From: Nipponacmea schrenckii | Lineage: Eukaryota > Mollusca > Gastropoda > Lottiidae | Length of the DNA: 64,000 bases | Direction of reading: 5' to 3' | Assembly: GCA_030562195.1 (NCBI GenBank) | Contig: CM060199.1 | Location: 27,300,338 to 27,364,337, forward strand | In this document: piece by piece, positions 1-10,423 of the stretch | Layout: the number at the start of each line of letters is the position of its first letter | Position numbering within the stretch: the stretch's first letter is position 1 | Made by a program: the position numbers and the translations under genes | The notes under the pieces: model-generated | Seen by the model: only the letters and a program-made list of their open reading frames with translations | The model's database searches: none | What the model was told of the DNA's origin: nothing

Positions 1-1479
1 AAGAGAAAATTAAGCACAGAAACAAGTAAGGGTCTTTTTCTAGTTCAACCAAAGGTCCACTAACATAAAAGATTCATACTAATACTCGAGTAGTGGGCCC
101 ATACATTTTATTTAAATTGTTGACCAGATAATGCTCAAATATATCACCAGAAAACAAATGCAAGTAGTGGTAATCCATTGAGCTGATTTTGTTTTTCAGA
201 TTATTCACAAATTGTTTTGTAAAGTCATTTTTGTTCTAGGTCTAATTTCTAATATTGAAAATAATACTCACATGATTAAAGGTTGTTTATTCCTGCATAA
301 ATGTAGATATAGGTCCACCTTGCCCTTCTGATGTTGGTGAAAATAAACACAAGGAGTAGATCAGTCATATTAGATCTATTCTGTTAATTGGGACCATATA
401 AATATCAGGACCATGGAGAGGATTGTAGTTCTCAAAGTTCCCATTTTTAAAACAATATCTCTCCAAACTAACATAATAATTAGTTTATTTATAATAGTTA
501 TGATGTTAGTGTGAAGAGTTTATGTTTTAATAAAAAAATAAATGACCAGAATCAGATGCCTGTGCTGGCTTGCAGTGGTGTCCCCCCTTTGCAAGTTCCA
601 CCCTAGTGGTTTCCCCCCAGTGGTTTCCTCCTCCGAGTATATATATGCCATCTGGGTGTATGCTTAATTAACAACGATAATTTGAATTAAAGACCTATTT
701 TATATCATAGCAACAATAACATATGAGAAACATGTTTCTATTCAGGTCTCAAGCAATGGGTATTCATATTCCTGAATAAATCTTACTTGTACTTTTAAAT
801 AATTGGAATTTAAATAGGCCTAAGTCATTTCTTAGTCTCATGTTTAGTCTATAAATTTTTTATTTTTCATTTATTCATAAATTCCTTCAACTATTTTATG
901 TTATCCAGTTGTAGCAAGTACATGTGTTGGCGGTTTATTTCTTTTACAACAATCGCATTGTTATTGTTGATACCATTCCATTGATTCCAAGTTACGACAA
1001 ATTTCACACAAAAAAAATGATAGAAGCTAGCATGCTTTACACGAATCTAAGTCCAATATACGATATATAAATTCACGGAAGACCAAAAAAAAAGCAATTT
1101 ATACGACACAATTTTCAACGATTAAACAAGTTGATTTGTAAACACTAGTGCGTGGATTGGATTTTCCTATTTCCTGTTGTAGCGTTGATTACCCAGACGC
1201 TTTTTTTCTCAAAATGGACGGATTCATCGCTGGCTCACTTTTTTTTAAAATTCCGAATATAGTCTTATTGTCGCTTTTTAAAAATTTATAAAGTGTGGGA
1301 TGCATAGTTATTTAACCAATAGTCAATATTAAACACAAATATAAGCCGTAGGACGAGTCTATTCTAACGCCTATTATCCCTTTAAACAAACCATATCCAC
1401 AAGATTAAAATACGTGCAGACTGCGATAAATGTATGAACTATCGACTTTTAAAATCAGTATTTAAGTTAGAATAGTATC
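1..1479. other. AT-rich DNA without a recognisable gene
   Basis: No reading frame or repeat that I can assign is visible. The stretch is AT-rich with short homopolymer runs, consistent with intergenic DNA. Confidence 0.5.
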
Positions 1480-1484
1480 TTATT

Positions 1485-1690
1485 AGCTTGCCTACAAAAT
1501 TAAGTTATAATCACTGTAAACTAAGGTGCAGAAGTCACAGGCTTCCAATTGAAGCTGGCATTTTTAAAAAAATTGTATGGGAAAACAGAGTTTGTAATCT
1601 TTGCCAAACTGGAGAATTGGGGGATGAATTTCATTTTATATTTCAGTGTAAATATTTTTGTAATGATAGCAAATATCAATATACCGACAT
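1485..1690 (+). pseudogene. LINE ORF2 C-terminal fragment
   Basis: The translation has the C-terminal zinc-knuckle-like block of CR1/jockey-type LINE ORF2 proteins: an LRCRSHRLPIEAG stretch, then CNLCQTGELGDEFHFIFQC. The same block occurs at the end of the larger LINE in this window (near 20530-20690, CNVCQSGYIEDEFHFLLVC). Only this last part of ORF2 is present, as expected for a 5'-truncated insertion. The frame is lost soon after the Cys-rich block. It does not encode a working polymerase. Confidence 0.7.
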
Positions 1691-1744
1691 GGATTTCAAG
1701 AATGAGACACGAACTTGATGTAAGCCAGAAAGTTACGTCTAAAG

Positions 1745-2005
1745 ATGAAGATACCAGCAGTGATAGATCGGGTATATCAGGGGCACTGGACCCCAGTTTT
1801 CTCTAATCTCCCAGATACAGATGTTGACGTAGAAGACGATTCCAAAGGAATGGATCAAAGACATAGTAATGACCAATTGTTGGAGAAGCAGTCCCGTCTG
1901 ATACCAGATTCTGATGATGGGATACAGATCCCTGACTCAGAGACTAGGTACAGATATTCAATTCGTGGTCGGAAAATCATGACTCCTGCGAAATATCAAT
2001 CTTAA
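1745..2005 (+). pseudogene. Possible Ty3-type pol C-terminal tail
   Basis: An 86-residue acidic open stretch ends in a basic block (RYSIRGRKIMTPAKYQS). Tails of this kind, with a final arginine-rich RxRxxxxPxxY segment, are common at the C-terminus of Ty3-type Pol proteins after the integrase. A purine tract and LTR-like sequence follow. The integrase core is not present, so this is a remnant at best. The assignment rests on tail composition and context only; an unrelated ORF cannot be excluded. Confidence 0.35.
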
Positions 2006-2049
2006 GAATTCAATTATTATTTTAATTAATTTTTATATTGTACATCTAT

Positions 2050-2231
2050 GTAAAAGGGGGATTGCGTTTTGTACATTATTGCTTGTTTCTGATTGGTTGA
2101 TAGAAAGCATGGACAGAGTTGAATAAAAGTTCCTAGTGTAAAAATGTGTTCTGATATTCTCAACTCTATAAGTAGCAAAATAGCTGGTTTTTCGTAGTGT
2201 CATCTACCCAAGCCACCCCCAGACACTACAA
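2050..2231 (+). other. Possible decayed LTR
   Basis: A purine run (AAAAGGGGGA, about 2052-2061) follows the Pol-tail-like ORF. After it come TGTACA at about 2070, AATAAAAG-like and TATAAGTAG-like boxes, and an end in GACACTACA at 2231. This fits a small LTR of about 160 bp, but there is no partner copy in the window. Confidence 0.25.
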
Positions 2232-2235
2232 TATG

Positions 2236-2314
2236 ATCAGAAGACATCTGAACTGATTCTTTCTCAGGTAAGATATTATCAGAAGACTGCTGGGCGGATT
2301 CTTTCTCAGGTAAG
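2236..2314. repeat. Direct duplication of about 40 bp
   Basis: Two adjacent copies start at 2236 and 2278. Each begins ATCAGAAGAC and ends TTCTTTCTCAGGTAAGA. The shared end contains CTCAG followed by GTAAG, so it resembles both splice signals at once. Confidence 0.6.
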
Positions 2315-2398
2315 AGGGGCTTGCGTTTAAAATCATCAGACCGAGTAACAGCAACAGGAGTAATCTGATCAAAGTTAGCAGTAGGTACTGTTACTGTT

Positions 2399-2818
2399 TA
2401 CGGTTTCTCGCAAACTTGTGATAGTTTCTTCGAGAGGGTTTCCTGTATCCTCTTATTCCTCAGACTGCCTCGATTATTATCCACCACTTCAAGGATTTTA
2501 TGTATATGGTCATTGTAAAATAATTCTGATTTAGAGCCATTTAGTTATGCACTGCAAGTAGTATTATATAAATTCAATGTATAGCATGCTGCATTTTTAT
2601 TCTTCAATTTGTTGCAAATAGATTCAATATTGTCTACTTTGTCATTTTTAAGGTTAATAGGATACGATAAAAAGGAGTAAAATTCATTTGCGGCTTGTCG
2701 AAATTCGACGTAATTACCACTGCCCCAGAATAGCCTCAGTCCTCCACCAGTTGGCTTAATAGAAAAACCATCTCGAAATGTATACTGCAATTGTTTTTTA
2801 AGACATAAATTGCATTAA
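2399..2818 (-). pseudogene. Unrecognised transposon-like ORF remnant
   Basis: On the minus strand a continuous frame runs from about 2818 down to a stop at 2399, broken only by one in-frame TAA at 2545-2547. The upstream part contains GGGLRLFWGSGNYVEFRQAA and the downstream part ends SKKLSQVCEKP. The composition looks like a real protein rather than chance. I cannot name the family; I suspect a retroelement or DNA-transposon accessory ORF because the surroundings are all mobile DNA. No start codon or partner ORF is clear. Confidence 0.35.
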
Positions 2819-2897
2819 GTCTATACGAAGTGTGGCGTAAGAAATATGTCCTTGGAGGAGGGCGATTCGGTTAATGACATTATGATTAGTAGGCTAG

Positions 2898-3180
2898 TCT
2901 GGCAACACTGTAAACTTCAAGAGAAGGAAAAAATGGCGTCTGGATGTAGAGCAAGAAAAACATAGGACTGGGTAATCGAGACTATTCTCGTGAGCCTAGC
3001 ATTATCACGGCATAGTTTATTTTCACCTCAAAATTGATTAGAAATGAATGCGGCACTGTTTATCTTCAGAAATATGTTTGAATTACTTTTATTGTCCCAT
3101 TACACTAGGTTCTGGTGATCATTGTGGAAAAACGTCGAGGTTAAAATTTTCCGCCATTTCAATTTGACAGTGTTGCCAGA
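2898..3180. mobile_element. Small MITE-like element with 14-bp inverted ends
   Basis: A perfect 14-bp inverted repeat (TCTGGCAACACTGT at 2898-2911, its complement at 3167-3180) bounds 283 bp. The similarity continues imperfectly inward to about 40 bp per arm, with AAAATGGCG inside the left arm and CCGCCATTTC inside the right. No coding capacity is seen. The size and symmetrical ends suit a non-autonomous DNA transposon. A target-site duplication is not obvious. Confidence 0.5.
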
Positions 3181-3266
3181 ATGTGTCATCGCGTTAACGG
3201 TTTGTAAACAAACGCCATTGATCACGGTGTTAAAGGAATAAATATTTATGCAAAAAGCCTCGATGA

Positions 3267-3505
3267 TGTGTTGTAGGTGGTTGTTCGAACGAAAAAAAAT
3301 TCACCTGTTCCCCTGTGACCAGAAATTACGACAAATTTGAGAGGAAAGAGTGCAAAATACCCGTACGGATTAGACATCTACAAAATGGAGCAGCGTCAAT
3401 TTCACCAAGGACTGCTTTACAGTTGACAAGAAGACAGCTTTGGAAGGCTCCGGGGGCAGGGGTAGTGAGGGCGATGCCTCAGTGCCAACAAAGCGTGTGC
3501 GGTGA
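3267..3505 (+). pseudogene. Broken THAP-domain sequence
   Basis: The region opens with CVVGGC, matching the first Cys pair of THAP zinc fingers. After the A-run at 3292-3299 another frame reads IHLFPCDQKLRQI, then VQNTRTD, KWSSVNFTKDCF and finally ASVPTKRVR. In THAP proteins these positions hold the FP motif, the Arg/Trp segment, the C-x2-H pair and the AVPT box. Here there is a one-base frameshift at the A-run and stops at 3338 and 3371, and the second zinc pair (CxxH) is missing. It may derive from a P-element-like transposase or a host THAP gene; it cannot fold a zinc-bound domain as it stands. Confidence 0.6.
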
Positions 3506-3614
3506 GCCTTTGAAGTTTGACACTGACAGTTTGAGTTTCGACAAACAGGAAAAAGCCAGAGTTAGTTTGAATTTTCCATTCTATATTTGTTTTTACGTAA
3601 AGCCAAAGAAATAA

Positions 3615-4752
3615 TTAACACTGTTGAGTATGCATAGAATACCTAGGCCTAGATCCAGGCCTAAGATTTCTATTTTCAATTTTTAACCATAATTTGGACT
3701 TGTTTGGCGAATTCTCATCAATTGTTTTTAATCTTTTTGTAAACTTACACAAAATACTGTTTTAATCAAAGTTTTAATTTTCAGTTGCCATGACATATAT
3801 GTTTATCTTTAATTTGTCTGAAGTATTCAGTTGCCATTTCATACCAACACTTGCACATGTATTGTATTTTACATTTACAAAATACTCATACCAGCATTCC
3901 ATTTCAATAAATTTGCAAATCAGGGAAAGGCGTTGAACATGAATAGGTATTTATTTTTTTACAATTTTTCAGTAAACACGAAAATTTAAATATAAGCTTA
4001 TACATCACTTTTGTATGTTCTAACGGCTTGGATCCCCACTAAAATATCAAGAATGAATAGGATTTATTTATGAATTTATTTTGTTATTGTATCTTCGTGA
4101 TCATGTCTGAACCATAAGAAATACAAAGAGATTACTAATATAATGTTACAGTTTATTCAGCCACATCATTTAGATGGTGATAGAAAATGTTATCAAACTA
4201 AGGCAGTGATTGCTAAGAAAATCCCATATCCACCATACAAATTGACAATATTATGCAGTATATCTGCACTGCCTAAAATATAATTATAATAAAAATTAAT
4301 TTAATATTTATTTAAAATGCATACTTAAATGCTGCATTATTTGACATTATTTAAATTGTTTAGGAAAACATGGGATTAGGCTATGAGATACCCAACTTAA
4401 TGTTAAAATTGTATTTGTTGCAGAAGATGGTTTTACTTCTTAAATATGTTCACTTACTCATTTTGAGATTTGTTCGACTTTCCATAGTGCTGCTTGTAAT
4501 TTCTGTAAGCAACATCCAGCACACCTTGATCTAAACAAACCTTAAGAAAAGCAGGATGCTGTGTGATAAAGTGACCAGGTTGACCCTCATTCTTCTCCAC
4601 CATTCTCTCATTTCTCAACCTCCCTACACACACATTCCAGTGATTGCTCAGGATTCTCTAAATGTACTTAAGTACACTGGGTACACTGACATGTGAGATG
4701 ATGGGGACAGTTTTATTGATATACTTGATAGCCTTACAGTATTAGAGAAAAT
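3615..4752. other. AT-rich DNA without a recognisable gene
   Basis: Only short chance reading frames are visible. No repeat or RNA gene was recognised. Confidence 0.5.
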
Positions 4753-5286
4753 ATTTGTAAACAAAACCGGGGCGTGATGTCTATTTATAGTAACACGTGG
4801 AACGACCTTCCTTCGGCTTCAGTAACTTCAAGCAGACACCATCTTTTAAATCATTGCAATTCCGACTTTAATTCCATTAAACAGTTTGTTAAAACTTACC
4901 ATTCAACGTTGTTCAGTCAACCTAAATCGACAGGTAAGCCCATATATCAACAGCTGGCTCGCCACAATTTTCATCACTAGACACAATCCAAGGCCTACCG
5001 CTATTGTGACTTTCAGCTTTTAAGATTTGTATAGTAACCGCGGGCTTCTTCTGGTTCGGCAAATTGGTCAAGAGGTCCCCCACTTTCACTGTCCAGATTT
5101 TCTATCTCATAAGAACTCTCAGAGAGGGATAATAAGATATAAGTCTCCATCACTGACAGCTTCTACTATTGATTCCAATGTCCGCCATTGTTTTGGGCTA
5201 CCGCCATGACGTCACACAAATATGGCGTCTTTTTACAACCAACTGATAACCGCACACTGCGGGGTCGACAGAAAAAAGTGTTTTTT
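4753..5286 (-). repeat. 534-bp cassette, copy 1
   Basis: This segment is repeated almost exactly at 5904-6437 in the same orientation. Read on the minus strand it holds a perfect CRE-like palindrome TGACGTCA (5207-5214), an ATGGCGG context, and a short reading frame with the acidic stretch LSESSYEIENLDSESGGPLD followed by FAEPEEARGYYTNLKS. The layout resembles a promoter plus first coding exon of a transcribed repeat. The protein part is unrecognised. Confidence 0.8.
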
Positions 5287-5903
5287 GAGGGTATTATTAA
5301 CCTGTATCATCGCTTAATAAATATGGATAATGATATAAGTCAGTCATAGCTAATTTAAAAAGTATCTCATAAGCGATTTTGAAATCGATGTCAGCTTCTC
5401 TTTTAGTACTGGTTTCAAAATGCAACACTAAAAGGCAATAAGAGCCAAACGTTCCTGCCTTTTGTGATTGTTCAAATGGCATTACCATACAAAAAGGCAG
5501 TGAGATTTCTAATTTACTGCCTTTTTGCTTCGTCAGACATTTAATAAAATGTTGAAACGCATTTATGAATTTCCATAAAAGGAGGCTTTTTAATGAATTC
5601 CAACTTGTAGCCCGATTCTATCGTGGCTAGTACCCATTGGTCTGTGGTTATTTTCTCTCACTGATTGAGAAACAGAGACAGACGACCCCCAACCGGTACC
5701 TCTGGAAGTCCTGCCAAAATTTCTTTACTTACCGAGTCATTATTTTGAATTATTGTTGAACCGGTTCTTATTGGTTCTTATATATCTGAACTCTGTCTTT
5801 GGGTTCTCCAATCATACTGTTTTGGACGTTACGAACCCGATTTATAAGTTGAGAACCTATCAACTGAAGTAGAGGGTAAACTTCTCTTTTGAGGCAATTT
5901 GGC
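5287..5903. other. Spacer between the two 534-bp cassettes
   Basis: About 617 bp with no convincing gene. If the cassettes were long terminal repeats this would be the internal region, but no retroelement coding sequence is present in it. Confidence 0.4.
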
Positions 5904-6437
5904 ATTTGTAAACAAAACCGGGGCGTGATGTCTATTTATAGTAACACGTGAAACGACCTTCCTTTGGCTTCAGGAACTTCAAGCAGACACCATCTATTAA
6001 ATCATTGCAATTCCGACATTAATTCCATTAAACAGTTTGTTAAAACTTACCATTCAACGTTGTTCAGTCAACCTAAATCGACAGGTAAGCCCATAAATCA
6101 ACAGCTGGCTCGCCACCATTTTCATCACTAGACACAAACCAAGGCCTACCGCTATTGTGACTTTCGGCTTTTAGGATTTGTATAGTAACCGCGGGCTTCT
6201 TCTGGTTCGGCAAAGTGGTCAAGAGATCCCCCACTTTCACTGTTCAGATTTTCTATCTCATAAGAACTCTCAGAGAGGGATAATAAGATATTAGTCTCCA
6301 TCTCTGACAGCTTCTACTATTGATTCCAATGTCCGCCATTGTTTTGGGCTACCGCCATGACGTCAAACAAATATGGCGTCTTTTTACAACTGACTGATAA
6401 CCGTACACTGCGGGGTCGACAGAAAAAAGTGTTTTTT
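5904..6437 (-). repeat. 534-bp cassette, copy 2
   Basis: Same length and orientation as the copy at 4753-5286, with scattered substitutions. The CRE-like TGACGTCA is at 6358-6365. The minus-strand small frame stays open slightly longer here because a stop is changed (reading NPKSRKSQ). It sits directly beside the integrase end of the decayed minus-strand Ty3 element, so it could be related to that element's 3' end. Confidence 0.8.
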
Positions 6438-6591
6438 AGTCACACTTATACTCATCTAGGTACTTGGGCAGTCTTCTGATTAGTTCTGATTCGCACCGGC
6501 CTTCTCGTTATTTCAGTTGTTTCTGTCAGTGCCTCATCTGCATGCACGTTCGGTCTTCGTGAAACTGGGTCACTGATATTGGTTTCTCTAC

Positions 6592-6825
6592 TCATTTCAG
6601 GTAGTCTAACGGGAGTTCTCTACTCATTTCAGGTAGTCTAACGGGAGACAAACCACGCATTCGAGTGTTAATTTCAGTAGGCCTAATGTGAACTCTATTT
6701 CTCTGGTATTTGGTACCTTCTGGATCTGTGACACAATGTCGTCGTTCACTCGACTTAAGAATCAGTCCTTTTCGCCATGGTTCATGCGTGTATCTCTTGA
6801 AATACACTGACTGTTCTGGTTTCAC
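6592..6825 (-). pseudogene. Integrase C-terminal fragment (Ty3 type)
   Basis: The 77-residue frame contains VYFKRYTHEPWRKGLILK and later KYQRNRVHIRPTE. This resembles the C-terminal part of Ty3-type Pol beyond the integrase core, where a K/R-rich stretch and an RNR/HIR motif are usual. The catalytic DDE core is absent upstream. The fragment lies 3' of the RNase H remnant in element order. It contains an internal tandem duplication of about 30 bp near 6597-6650. Confidence 0.55.
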
Positions 6826-6959
6826 AGTAGATTTTTGGATCTCTTGTTATATTATGTATTAGTATTTCTTCACACTTTCTTTGCGCTTAAATCTTGATTT
6901 ACACGGCATCTCTGTTTTGCAAACACTCGGTATTTGAGTACGCAAATTTCTTCACCTTT

Positions 6960-7319
6960 CTTCAGTAGGTATATTGGTCGAATCTCTCCAAGCCATAAAG
7001 AACAGCCAGAGCCTCTTTCTCAATTTGTGCCCATTTCCTTTCTGCTGGCTTGAGAGAACGGGACACGAATTCTATTGGTCTACCGTCTTGCATGAGAACA
7101 GCTCCTGTCTTTAATACTATCTACTTGTAGGGACAGTTCTTTGTCTGGATTGAAGTAAACAAAAACCGGGGCCTCCGTCAGCTTCTTTTTGACTTCATTT
7201 AAAGCTATTTCAGTCATCTGTCCATTTCCAAGGGACATCTTTACGAGTCTGGTTTCGAATCGGCTCCAAAGTTGTTGACAAACTTGGAAGAAACTTGGCC
7301 ATGTACTGAATGACACCAC
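6960..7319 (-). pseudogene. RNase H-like fragment of Ty3 pol
   Basis: The minus strand reads ALNEVKKKLTEAPVFVYFNP, then a DKELSLQVD stretch, matching the start of the RT-linked RNase H domain, whose first catalytic Asp lies in the LxVDAS-type motif. After a frameshift near 7095 the reading continues in another frame with RPIEFVSRSLKPAERKWAQ and a KEALAVLYGLERFD-like stretch, again typical of Ty3 RNase H. The frame relation to the upstream RT is also broken. It is clearly non-functional. Confidence 0.7.
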
Positions 7320-7842
7320 ACAGACGTTTGACCTCGCTGACGTCTTTTGGAGAGGCCATGTTCAAGACAGAGGATATTCTGGTTTCATCCGGTAAGATAC
7401 CCTCAGCAGTTATTTTGTGTCCATGGAAATGTATCTCTTTTCCTTCTGCTTTCTTTTCTTCATTCAGCAGGATATTTCTCTCTGCACATCGTTTGTCAAG
7501 TGTTTTCAGTTTGCGGTCATTATCTGATTTTGCAGCGCCCTCATTATTGCCACACCCAACAATGATGATATCGTCGGCAATGGTAAATGTACCATCCAAA
7601 CCACTGAGCGATTCATTCAATTTTCTTTGGAAAATGTCACTTGAAACTTTCAATCCAAAAGATAAACGTAACCACCTATACCTTCCATAAGGAGTAATAA
7701 TTGGGGTCAACAAACTTGACTCTTCAACTAGTTTGCAATGCCAGTATGCTTCTTTCACATCTAGTTTTGTGAACATTTTAGCATCATGCAATTCAGGAAG
7801 AATGTCTTCAAGCACTGGCAGCCTGTAGTGCTCTCTCATCAA
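7210..7842 (-). pseudogene. Reverse transcriptase domain, Ty3/gypsy type
   Basis: A 210-residue open frame covers most of the RT fingers and palm. Visible motifs are YRLPVLEDILPELHDAKMFT, FTKLDVKEAYWH, TPYGRYRWLRLSFGL, the catalytic block FTIADDIIIVG, and HGHKITAEGILPD. The ADD catalytic pair is intact. The domain lies between the protease and RNase H remnants in the normal order. The frame ends in a stop or shift near 7210 and the 5' part lacks an adjoining frame, so the polyprotein is broken even though this domain still reads through. Confidence 0.85.
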
Positions 7843-8151
7843 GGCCTGATTGAGAGGCTGAGGATCGATGCACAGAGGCAGTTTTCAATTTGTTTTTCTG
7901 ACAACAGCCATCTGGCTCACCCATTTTGTCGGCTCTGTAACTTCTTTCAATATGCCACGTTGAACTAGACTGTCCAAATCTTGTTTTACTTGGTCTTTAA
8001 TGGATTAAAGCACATTTCGGCAAGGCAATGCTTTCGGGGTAGCATCTTTGTCAACTTTTAAATGGACTTCTCCAAGATCACCATTGACAGTTGTGACTTT
8101 TGAGAAATTACTAAATTTAGTTCTTGAACAGTTTTCAAACCCAACAAACAT

Positions 8152-8430
8152 TCAGGTATTTGGCACCACCACAAAGTCAACGTCATGGCCCTCATTTGTT
8201 TGCGGGTTTGTCATGCTAAGTGTAGCACAACCCAACGGTTTCATTGCAGAATTGTTCCACATCCGCAAGTTTATGTTTGTGGCCTTCACTTGTTCTTTCT
8301 TTATATATTTTTGACAAATGGTATTGATATCGAATGCAGTGTCTAACTGAAAGTTTATTTTACAATCATTGACATTCATTTTTGCCGATACCCGATTCTT
8401 TTGCTTTGTTGTTATCATGCTAGCTAACAA
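8152..8430 (-). pseudogene. Retropepsin fragment of Ty3 element
   Basis: The frame contains FQLDTAFDINTICQK followed by EQVKATNINLRMWNN and LGCATLSMTN, the layout of a Ty3-type aspartic protease. The active-site DTG is changed to DTA, with the next residue Phe instead of Ala, so the enzyme should be inactive. It lies between the Gag zinc-knuckle region and the RT in the element. Confidence 0.7.
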
Positions 8431-8449
8431 TCATCACTGTTATCTTGCA

Positions 8450-8995
8450 CATCAGGTTCTTCTGTGTTTACTGCATGTACTTTCTTACACATTTTCTTAA
8501 AATGATTTCTGCCTTTGCACGCATCGCATGTTTTCCCCCAAGCAGGACACTTTTTCATTTCATGTTACCCACAAAATCCACACGTTGTCTTCTTGGAGTA
8601 GCATAATTATCTCGGTCATTTTCTTTTTTTTGTCATTTGTCACTTTATGCATTGTCTTTTCTCGAAGTTCACTGACATGTTTGTTTGATTGCTCGAACGC
8701 TCTGCATATTTTAATGGCCTTTTCAAGTTGCAATTCGTCTTCTCTTAACAGAAGTTCTATTTTGTCTCTCATTATTCTGTTTTTCTCATTAAAATTACAT
8801 GTTTCTGCCCTTTCTTATTTCAGTCAAAAAAGTTCAAAACCAGAATCTGTGGGTTTCAAGGACTTCACTTTTGCGAGGATTCATTACTCTTCGATTTTCT
8901 TGATGACTCGCTCAGGATCTTTTTTATGATCGTCATTTTCCCATTCAAATTGATCATAGATCTCTATAATGCTCGGACCCGCACAGTGTAATATA
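8450..8995 (-). pseudogene. Gag remnant with zinc knuckle
   Basis: Minus-strand pieces resemble the Gag of Ty3-type elements: an opening YDQFEWENDDHKKDPERVIK piece, a MRDKIELLLREDELQLEKAI segment followed by CRAFEQSNKHVSELRE, and a Cys/His-rich end near 8460-8560 that reads like a zinc knuckle (CDACKGRNHFKKMC). Frames are interrupted repeatedly. The position upstream of the protease fits the canonical order. Confidence 0.65.
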
Positions 8996-9111
8996 ACGGG
9001 TACCCGAGTTTCTTTCTCCTTTGTATTTACGCCACTCTCTGTCAGGTACAATAAAGCAACTTTCTAACTTATCTTTATCTGCAGATCATCTGCAGATGGT
9101 CGGCAGAAAAT

Positions 9112-9182
9112 TTGACGACGAACTGGCGACCGTCGTCAAATTTTTGTCGACTGTCTGCAGACGGTCGCCAGTTCGTCGTCAA
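9112..9182. repeat. Inverted repeat, 23-bp perfect arms
   Basis: The left arm at 9112-9134 and right arm at 9160-9182 are exact reverse complements with a 25-nt spacer that is itself rich in GTCGAC and CTGCAG palindromes. It would extrude as a cruciform or fold as a hairpin. Confidence 0.9.
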
Positions 9183-9236
9183 CTTTTCGTCTGCAAATTG
9201 ATCAGTAGTGGTGACGAAGATAGAAATTCCATCGTT

Positions 9237-9317
9237 AGTAGTATTAGAGCTTACAGATATCCGGCACCCCTCCGCTCCGCTCCGAGCTACCGGATATCTG
9301 TAAGCTCTAATACTACT
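9237..9317. repeat. Inverted repeat, 28-bp perfect arms
   Basis: The arm at 9237-9264 (AGTAGTATTAGAGCTTACAG...) is exactly complementary to 9290-9317, separated by 25 nt rich in CTCCG repeats. It follows directly on the hairpin at 9112-9182. Together they look like a foldback or satellite-like element. Confidence 0.92.
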
Positions 9318-9374
9318 ATTTGCCCAACCGCCCTCCCTTTAAATAAAATACATCACCAAAAATGTCTTAAATAA

Positions 9375-9987
9375 ACATTCACTTTAAACTTCATGATATA
9401 TTATTAACTAAATTCGTCTGCTGAATTATTAAACTTGTTTAATCAATATTCTCTTCAACATTCTTGAATATTCTCGAACTTTATTAACCGCGTCGTAATA
9501 GTTCACACCTCTTACTTACCAACTCATTTTGAAGCCGGCCGTGTTAATGTACAGTTTAGTTTCTGTTTACTCTAGGTGTAATATTCTTTGGACAAGAGAT
9601 TAACAGAATTATATTTGACAATTATCCAATTAAGGTATGTAATATCTATATGTAATATTAACAGTTTAATAATATCAAATTTTCGTTAGTTTGTCAATTG
9701 TAAAACTAGAACGAATGGTTTCAGAAATCAAACAATGTTTCAAAATAATTCTGAAGAAGTAACGTTTTGGAAACTAATGTGATTTGAAAATATTTGTCAA
9801 TCTTATCCAAAACAGTTGTAAGATTCTGTTTAGAAAGGTGGGTGTGTAAAATATTTAATAATAAATTCTCCATTTTATGTTTCAGGTTACGTGGCAAGTA
9901 TTCCACCAGATGTTATGAATAATCAATAATACAGTATTGACTCCAAAATATGTGTAATGTACCATGTGATCTTTTTAACATAGAAAA
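9375..9987. other. AT-rich spacer
   Basis: No convincing coding sequence. It lies between the hairpins and the tandem repeats that precede the capsid-like cluster, so it may belong to either mobile element. Confidence 0.4.
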
Positions 9988-10271
9988 GGAATATCATTCC
10001 TCTGAGACTGCGCATTGGAGTATTGACGTAATAAAGGAATATCATTGCTTTGAGACTGCGCAGTAGTGTATTGACGTAATAAAGGAATAATAGTGCTTTG
10101 AGACTGCGTAATGTAGTAACTTATTAACATAAAAGAGGAATATCATTGCTTTGAGACTGCGCAGTAGTGGATTGACGTAATAAACGAATAATAGTGCTCT
10201 GAGACTGCGTATTAGAGTAACTTATTAACATAAAATAGGAATATCATTCCTCTGAGACTGCGTATTTGAAC
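9988..10271. repeat. Tandem repeat, 48/53-bp units, about 6 copies
   Basis: Units start with GGAATATCATT or GAATAATAGTG, contain TGAGACTGCG, and end GACGTAATAAAG or CTTATTAACATAAAAGAG. Copies begin near 9989, 10037, 10085, 10138, 10186 and 10239, alternating two subtypes. The array lies about 150 bp upstream of the capsid-like genes. Confidence 0.85.
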
Positions 10272-10423
10272 AACAACCTAATATGAACATCCGTAACTAT
10301 GAGTTGAACTATTAATAATAATTTATGATAATGTTGTATTGATTATGAACCTTTGAATTTATTCACACTTGAATAAAATTCTTTTGTTTGTATTTCTTTT
10401 ATCAAATCTACTATATTAAAAAT

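Larger units (their letters stand above)
6460..9000 (-). mobile_element. Decayed Ty3-type retroelement with internal deletions
   Basis: On the minus strand the remnants run in canonical order: Gag with a zinc knuckle, retropepsin, reverse transcriptase, RNase H start, then the C-terminal part of integrase. Several frameshifts separate them. The integrase catalytic core is missing between the RNase H remnant (to about 6960) and the integrase tail (6592-6825). No clear LTR pair flanks it. The element is non-autonomous. Confidence 0.8.

Noticed and set aside
4774..4980. 68-residue plus-strand ORF in the 534-bp cassette
   Set aside because: The second cassette copy does not keep it and the minus-strand frame looks more protein-like.
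7310..7690. 126-residue plus-strand ORF
   Set aside because: Antisense shadow of the Ty3 reverse transcriptase domain.
9021..9374. 117-residue ORF
   Set aside because: It reads through the two perfect hairpins, so it is a by-product of the inverted repeats.
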